Source: DASSFZ01 sp036514635 (GTDB lineage Bacteria; Chloroflexota; Anaerolineae; Fen-1058). Taken from it: 8,813 nucleotides of DNA. This document shows, piece by piece, positions 5,725-8,813 of the stretch. The notes under the pieces are model-generated. The model was not told the DNA's origin and made no database searches. It was given only the letters and a program-made list of their open reading frames with translations. The DNA lies in the NCBI GenBank assembly GCA_036514635.1, contig DATBWU010000398.1:1-8813 (forward strand). Reading direction: 5' to 3'. How positions within the stretch are numbered: position 1 is the stretch's first letter; each line of letters starts with the position of its first letter. The translations under genes were made by a program, and so were the position numbers.

Positions 5725-6212
5725 CGCGGCGGCCAGATACCGAGCACGTTCTCGATTTGCGGCGCATCACCGCCAGAGATGCGCCAGCCGCGCGGCGTCT
5801 TCAGCAGCGCCAGCGATTGCGTGGCTCTCGCGCTGAAGACGGCTGCATTGTTACGGACGACGCTGAAGTGCAGGCGATAGGTCACTTTAGCAAGACCGGC
5901 GTCTTCATGGACTTCGACCGCCTGGATGTCGAATGAGTGGAACTGAACGGCATCGCCCGTGGTCAACTGCGCGGCGAAGTTCTGGTAGGCTCGCTGCGTT
6001 TCAGCCAATCCGGCAGCCTGGGCGCCTTCCTCAACCGTGGCGAAGTACTCGTCGAGCGCGTTCGAGTCGCGGAAGTTCAGGCCGGTGAGCGCAGCGGCCT
6101 TGACCTCATCAATGATACGCCGCACGGCACGCTCCTCTGCGCCGCCCTGGACAATCAACGCGGCAACGATGACAAGAGCGGCAAGCGCGACGAGGCCGAT
6201 GAGCTTCTTCAT
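5721..6212 (-). CDS. NTF2/SnoaL-like protein with N-terminal membrane anchor
   Basis: 163 residues. MKKLIGLVALAALVIVAALIV is a basic-hydrophobic leader (1-21) with no lipobox Cys, so it is a signal anchor or an uncleaved or cleaved signal peptide. The rest looks like a small alpha+beta fold of the SnoaL/NTF2 kind: a helix with EERAVRRIIDEVKAAALTGLN (26-46), EYFATVEEGAQAAG, then paired strands VQFHSFDIQAVEVHED, AKVTYRLHFSVVR and SLALLKTPRGWRISG, ending in WPP. The last strand (L-x-K-x-xxGWRIxG) is typical of that fold. No ligand or activity can be read. The ATG at 6212 has GGGAGGTGA just upstream, a strong SD. It lies 15 bp after the methyltransferase gene and overlaps the PaaK-like remnant by 4 bp. 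Confidence 0.68.
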   Translation of the reverse strand: MKKLIGLVALAALVIVAALIVQGGAEERAVRRIIDEVKAAALTGLNFRDSNALDEYFATVEEGAQAAGLAETQRAYQNFAAQLTTGDAVQFHSFDIQAVEVHEDAGLAKVTYRLHFSVVRNNAAVFSARATQSLALLKTPRGWRISGGDAPQIENVLGIWPPR

Positions 6213-6227
6213 GCGTCACCTCCCCTA

Positions 6228-6884
6228 TCAACGCGGTTGTTCAGAGGGCGCACGCAGCAGGCGCGGGAAGAAGGCCGGCGTTTTCGCCGCATAGCCGGCG
6301 TAGGTGTCGCCGAACTCGACCAGCGCCTCGCGCTCCTCGCGCCGCGCCAGCCGCACGTACATCGTTACCAGGATCGGGAACATGATCAGCGTGATCAGCG
6401 TCGGCCACTGGACCAGGAATCCGATCATGATCAGGACAAAACCGGCGTACTGCGGGTGACGCACGTGGGCATACGCTCCGGTCGTGGCAACCTGGTGCGC
6501 GCGCTGGGCCTTGTACAGCCTGTCCCACGCCGCGCCGATCAGGATAAACCCGCCGGCGATCAGTCCGTCACTCAGCCAGTGCAGTGGACTGAGGTGTGGA
6601 TCGCCCTTCAAGCCGGTGAGCGTCTGCCATAGATGACCGGCATTGTGCGAAAACGGGTCGAGGCCTGGCACGCGGCTACCCAGCCAGCCGGAGAGCAGGT
6701 AGATCGTCAGCGGGAAGCCATACATCTCGGTGAAGAGCGCAATCAGGAAGGCAGCAAACGCGCCGAAGGAACGCCAGTCGCGTTTGGTCTGCGGGCGCGC
6801 GAAACTGAAGGCGAAGATGATGAACACCGCTGCGTTGACGATGACGAGCGGCCACAGACCATAGGCGGGCAGATCAGTGTTCAT
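6228..6884 (-). CDS. Isoprenylcysteine carboxyl methyltransferase (ICMT/PEMT) family membrane protein
   Basis: 218 residues with about five hydrophobic segments (8-30, 40-67, 106-118, 148-158, 162-177). The C-terminal SAM-binding signature of the ICMT/phospholipid-methyltransferase superfamily is clear: TTGAYAHVRHPQYAGFVL (134-151), then the EER-x-LxxxFGDTYAGYAAKTPAFFP block (183-207). Family members methylate isoprenylated cysteine, phospholipids or other hydrophobic acceptors. Prokaryotic homologues often sit beside DUF2933 proteins in metal loci with unproven substrates. The frame is open to 6992, but the ATG at 6884 has GGAGGGAGG 6 nt before it and overlaps the upstream DUF2933 stop by 11 bp (ATGAACACTGA), indicating coupling. 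The Cys-rich stretch above 6884 belongs to the other frame. Confidence 0.85.
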   Translation of the reverse strand: MNTDLPAYGLWPLVIVNAAVFIIFAFSFARPQTKRDWRSFGAFAAFLIALFTEMYGFPLTIYLLSGWLGSRVPGLDPFSHNAGHLWQTLTGLKGDPHLSPLHWLSDGLIAGGFILIGAAWDRLYKAQRAHQVATTGAYAHVRHPQYAGFVLIMIGFLVQWPTLITLIMFPILVTMYVRLARREEREALVEFGDTYAGYAAKTPAFFPRLLRAPSEQPR

Positions 6885-7128
6885 GCCGGCCTCCCTCCGG
6901 GCGCTGCTTCGCGGCGGAGCCACGTCCTGCATGATCCCCGTGCCCGCCGTGCATGAACAGGTGCAGCAGCGGACACAGCAGCAGCAGCGCATACGGCAGA
7001 ATGCCGAAGACGTGCGCCGTGTGCTCGGTCAGCAGAAAGAACGCCGCGATGGCGAGGAAACCGAGCAGCACCAGGCCTGTTCGGGATCGGAGCCAGCGGC
7101 TCACGCTAAAGTTTCGTTGCGTATCCAT
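6874..7128 (-). CDS. DUF2933 family small His-rich membrane protein
   Basis: 84 residues from the ATG at 7128: a cytoplasmic basic start, two hydrophobic helices (about 17-33 and 39-57), then LHLFMHGGHGDHAGRG (55-70) and a tail ending RHEH. LLTEH between the helices and the FMHGGHG-H block match what I know of DUF2933, a family found mainly with copper/heavy-metal genes and ICMT-type methyltransferases. The His block probably faces the cytoplasm if both ends are inside. An AGGG 8-9 nt before 7128 is a modest SD; the frame could extend to a TTG at 7155, but that has no SD. It is the first gene of the unit, with its stop inside the methyltransferase start. A MITE-like repeat separates it from P4. 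Compare the parallel protein at 4206-4505. Confidence 0.82.
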   Translation of the reverse strand: MDTQRNFSVSRWLRSRTGLVLLGFLAIAAFFLLTEHTAHVFGILPYALLLLCPLLHLFMHGGHGDHAGRGSAAKQRPEGGRHEH

Positions 7129-7167
7129 TGCATGACCCTGCGAAGCGTGCCGCAACTAAAAGGATTG

Positions 7168-7264
7168 ATCCACGAATTTACACGAATGAACACGAATAAA
7201 ACAGTGTTCGTGCCGACGGGAGCACTGCACCCGCCGAAGGCGTGTGTTCGTGTTATTCGTGGAT
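7168..7264. repeat. MITE-like inverted repeat (ATCCACGAAT ends)
   Basis: The left end ATCCACGAATTTACACGAAT (7168-7187) is the inverted counterpart of TTCGTGTTATTCGTGGAT (7247-7264). The left arm also carries three CACGAAT units at exact 10-bp steps (7171, 7181, 7191). TTCGTG recurs at 7207-7212 and 7247-7252. There is no coding capacity. It resembles CACGAAT-type inverted repeats common in environmental bacterial genomes; that comparison is from memory. It occupies the leader between P4 and the DUF2933 start. Confidence 0.7.
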
Positions 7265-7306
7265 AAAGAAATCTCGCGGTCTCTATCTCCTGACACCCGC
7301 GCCTCT

Positions 7307-7374
7307 AAGTTATCACGAACGTGCCACCCGAGTAAGCGCAGTTTGGCGTGTAACGATACCGGCAAAATGGCGTA
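7307..7374 (-). promoter_or_regulatory. Promoter P4 with two-arm element (DUF2933/ICMT operon)
   Basis: Read leftward: distal arm CGCCATTTTGCCG (7372-7360), proximal arm CGCCAAACTGCGC (7348-7336), -35 TTACTC (7335-7330), 17 nt, then an extended -10 TGA-TAACTT (TAACTT 7312-7307). It matches P3 especially well at the arm/-35 join (TGCGCTTAC in both). The first gene start is at 7128, giving a leader of about 170 nt that contains the MITE-like repeat. The other promoters of this group lie only about 40-60 nt from their genes. Confidence 0.7.
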
Positions 7375-7424
7375 TTCGCATCGAGAAGAATAACAGTTGT
7401 GGGCAAGAAGGAGATCAAAAGACA

Positions 7425-7485
7425 AGCGCCGCCCGGTCTAAGCGGTATGCGCAAACCGTCGCATCCGCGCCGACCGGGCGGCGCT
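7425..7485 (-). terminator. Long hairpin terminator of the beta-propeller gene
   Basis: A perfect 14-bp GC-rich stem (AGCGCCGCCCGGTC at 7425-7438 against 7472-7485) starts 29 bp past the stop codon at 7515. On the minus strand it is followed by TTGTCTTTT. The 33-nt loop is unusually long and can form a small inner hairpin (CGGT/ACCG). The T-run is interrupted, so efficiency is uncertain. Confidence 0.65.
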
Positions 7486-7514
7486 CAACAGCAACCTGTC
7501 CTGCGCTTTCCACG

Positions 7515-8618
7515 TCAGGGCATGCCCGGCATGTCCCCCATATCTGGCATCACCATCTCGATTTCAGGGGCCGAGGCCGGAGCCGGCGCGAGCGGCGAGA
7601 AACTGATACCGTTCGGCCCGGCGCCGGACGGAACCGTGGCGACGACCTTCTGTGCGGCTATGTCCAGCACGGCTACGTCGTTCCCATAGATGTTGGTGAT
7701 GTAAGCATATCGGCCCGATGGGTCGATCACGACGCCGTGCGCGCCCTTACCGGTTTCGACAGTGCCGATGACCTTGAAGGTCGCCGTATCGATGATCGAC
7801 ACGCTGGTGCTGGGATTATCCTTCGTGCCCTGATTGGCGGCGAGGACATACTTGTTGTCCGGGGTCACGAAGACTTGAATCGGGCCGGCGCCCACGTTAA
7901 CCTTGCCGACGAACGTGCGCGTCGCCACGTCCACTTTGCCGACGGCATTCTCCCCGTTGAGCGAGAAGTACACGAACTTACCATCCGGCGAGAAGCCGAC
8001 CTGCACCGGCCTCTGCCCGACTTCGATGTCGGCAACTTTGGTGTTAGTGGCCGTGTCGATCACGCTCAACGTCGTGCCCTTCGCATTGGCAACATACACC
8101 CATTTGCCGTCGGGGCTGGGGCGCAAGCCATGTGGATACTCGCCCACCGGGATCGTCGCGATGACTTCCATCGTCGCCGTGTCGATCGCAGTGACGGTAT
8201 TATCGTCGCCATTCGTCGCATAGGCGGTCCTGCCGTTCGGGGTGAGAATGATATGCGCAGGCTCTTTGCCCGTGGCGACTGCGCCGTGAACGGCATAGGT
8301 GGTCGCGTCGATCATCACGGCCATTGCGTCATGCCCACTGACGGCCCACACGCTCTTGCCGTCGGGCGCGACCTGCAGATTATGCGGCCCTTCAATGCCG
8401 GTCAGCGTCGTCGCGATCTTGTTGGTCGCGGCATCGATCACGGTGATGCTGCCACCATACTCGTCGGCGACCCAGACGGTGCCTTGCATAGCAATTGCCT
8501 GCGGCGCGTCCGACGAGGGAGCAGCGGGCGCAGCCCCGCTGCAGGCCGATAAGACTAACGCCACCCCGATGACCAGCGCCGGGCCGGCGGCGCTCGGTGC
8601 GATTCTGATGTGCCTCAT
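7515..8618 (-). CDS. YVTN seven-bladed beta-propeller lipoprotein with Met-rich C-terminus
   Basis: 367 residues. The N-terminal hydrophobic signal ends in a lipobox LVLSAC (lipidated Cys at 26), followed by an Ala/Pro/Ser linker, so it is an exported lipoprotein. Residues 46-341 form seven repeats of about 42 residues of the YVTN/40-residue type, each with V-x-V-A/T-N, a V-x-x-ID-xA/T-T turn, and a V-G/S-xxP-x-x...xPDGKxVY strand: clear cases are at about 130-172, 173-214 and 303-341. Seven blades make a closed ring. No catalytic residues of nitrous-oxide or amine enzymes are obvious, so a binding or scaffold role is likely. The tail MVMPDMGDMPGMP (355-367) is Met/Asp-rich, a composition seen in periplasmic copper proteins. 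The ATG at 8618 has AAGGAG 9 nt upstream. It is monocistronic, ending at the 7425-7485 hairpin. Confidence 0.85.
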   Translation of the reverse strand: MRHIRIAPSAAGPALVIGVALVLSACSGAAPAAPSSDAPQAIAMQGTVWVADEYGGSITVIDAATNKIATTLTGIEGPHNLQVAPDGKSVWAVSGHDAMAVMIDATTYAVHGAVATGKEPAHIILTPNGRTAYATNGDDNTVTAIDTATMEVIATIPVGEYPHGLRPSPDGKWVYVANAKGTTLSVIDTATNTKVADIEVGQRPVQVGFSPDGKFVYFSLNGENAVGKVDVATRTFVGKVNVGAGPIQVFVTPDNKYVLAANQGTKDNPSTSVSIIDTATFKVIGTVETGKGAHGVVIDPSGRYAYITNIYGNDVAVLDIAAQKVVATVPSGAGPNGISFSPLAPAPASAPEIEMVMPDMGDMPGMP

Positions 8619-8716
8619 AACGATTCTCTCCTTATCACGAGAAAGGTGTGATGTGGCCGATCGGCATCGATCAGCTGGCATCTACCTTAGGGCTTGTCAA
8701 GAAATAACTCCGCAGA

Positions 8717-8776
8717 TTGTCATGCTGAGCGCAGCGAAGAATCTCTGCCCGATAAGCCGAGACCCTTCGCTGCGCT
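8717..8776. repeat. REP-like hairpin repeat
   Basis: AGCGCAGCGAAG (8728-8739) pairs perfectly with CTTCGCTGCGCT (8765-8776), extended inward by ATCTC/GAGA with a small internal mismatch. It begins TTGTCATGCTGAGC. This resembles the TGTCATTCTGAGCG...GAAGAATCTC repeats common in environmental bacterial genomes; that is recognised from memory. It lies upstream of the beta-propeller gene, with no ORF around it to the right edge. Confidence 0.65.
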
Positions 8777-8813
8777 ACCCAGAAACTTGCGCCATGGCCG
8801 GCGTGCGCCCGCC

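Noticed and set aside
6874..6992. Cys-rich N-terminal extension of the ICMT-family protein (start at 6992)
   Set aside because: This stretch is the His-rich DUF2933 coding sequence in another frame; the ATG at 6884 has a strong SD and gives the normal family start.
7168..7200. Three CACGAAT units at 10-bp spacing as a CRISPR or regulator iteron array
   Set aside because: Units are only 7 bp, no spacers are present, and the right-hand inverted copy explains them as the arm of a MITE-like repeat.
7242..8552. Long plus-strand open frame of 436 codons
   Set aside because: Antisense to the YVTN propeller gene; its repetitive RVDH-type pattern is the mirror of the propeller repeats, and it also spans the terminator and P4.
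8695..8700. Perfect TTGACA (minus strand) upstream of the propeller gene
   Set aside because: No acceptable -10 lies 16-20 bp downstream (hexamers there are CAGCTG, AGCTGA, GCTGAT, CTGATC), and no two-arm motif is nearby, so I could not support a promoter call.

Overview
This window most likely comes from a Chloroflexota (Anaerolineae/Chloroflexia-like) genome. That is an inference from three things: high GC, a leftmost gene that looks like the TIGR03663/Agl23 glycosyltransferase-39-like family, and intergenic dyad repeats of a kind I associate with environmental Chloroflexi genomes. No rRNA or other marker confirms it. Almost everything is coded on the minus strand. The one clear exception is a plus-strand gene at 755-2029.

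Layout, left to right. (1) 1-531, minus: a small two-helix membrane protein followed by the start of an Agl23-like membrane glycosyltransferase that runs off the left edge. (2) 755-2029, plus: a lone protein with a helix-hairpin-helix-like segment and a C-terminal PD-(D/E)XK-like nuclease core. (3) 2089-4505, minus: a compact five-gene operon, transcribed in the order His-rich membrane protein, HMA metal-binding protein, geranylgeranyl-reductase-family flavoprotein, second HMA protein, YHS protein. (4) 4734-5724: a damaged zone with a small membrane ORF, a 160-bp hairpin-rich repeat sitting on the broken end of a short-chain dehydrogenase gene, and the frameshifted, truncated start of a PaaK-like adenylate-forming ligase. 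(5) 5721-7128, minus: a DUF2933 His-rich membrane protein, an isoprenylcysteine-methyltransferase-family membrane protein and an NTF2-like secreted or anchored protein, with overlapping or tightly spaced genes. (6) 7129-7514: no gene, but a ~97-bp MITE-like inverted repeat, a promoter and a terminator hairpin. (7) 7515-8618, minus: a seven-bladed YVTN beta-propeller lipoprotein with a Met-rich tail. (8) 8619-8813: a REP-like hairpin.

The most notable finding is a shared promoter architecture. Four leftward transcription units (starting at 531, 4505, 5380 and 7128) are each preceded by a two-arm motif of about 39 bp. The arms, built around GGCCAAATGGCG / CGCCATTTGGCC, are 24 bp apart centre to centre. 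In all four cases a non-consensus -35 hexamer abuts the motif, and a TAnnnT -10 hexamer follows at exactly 17 bp. The four copies align without gaps and have the same orientation relative to the gene. This looks like a regulon-type promoter read by an unidentified dyad-binding regulator.

Two of these promoters drive the two operons headed by His-rich, HxFMHGxHG-type membrane proteins. With the HMA, YHS and Met-rich proteins, these suggest coordinated handling of a soft metal such as copper, combined with isoprenoid-lipid or quinone modification (geranylgeranyl reductase, ICMT family). That functional link is an inference.
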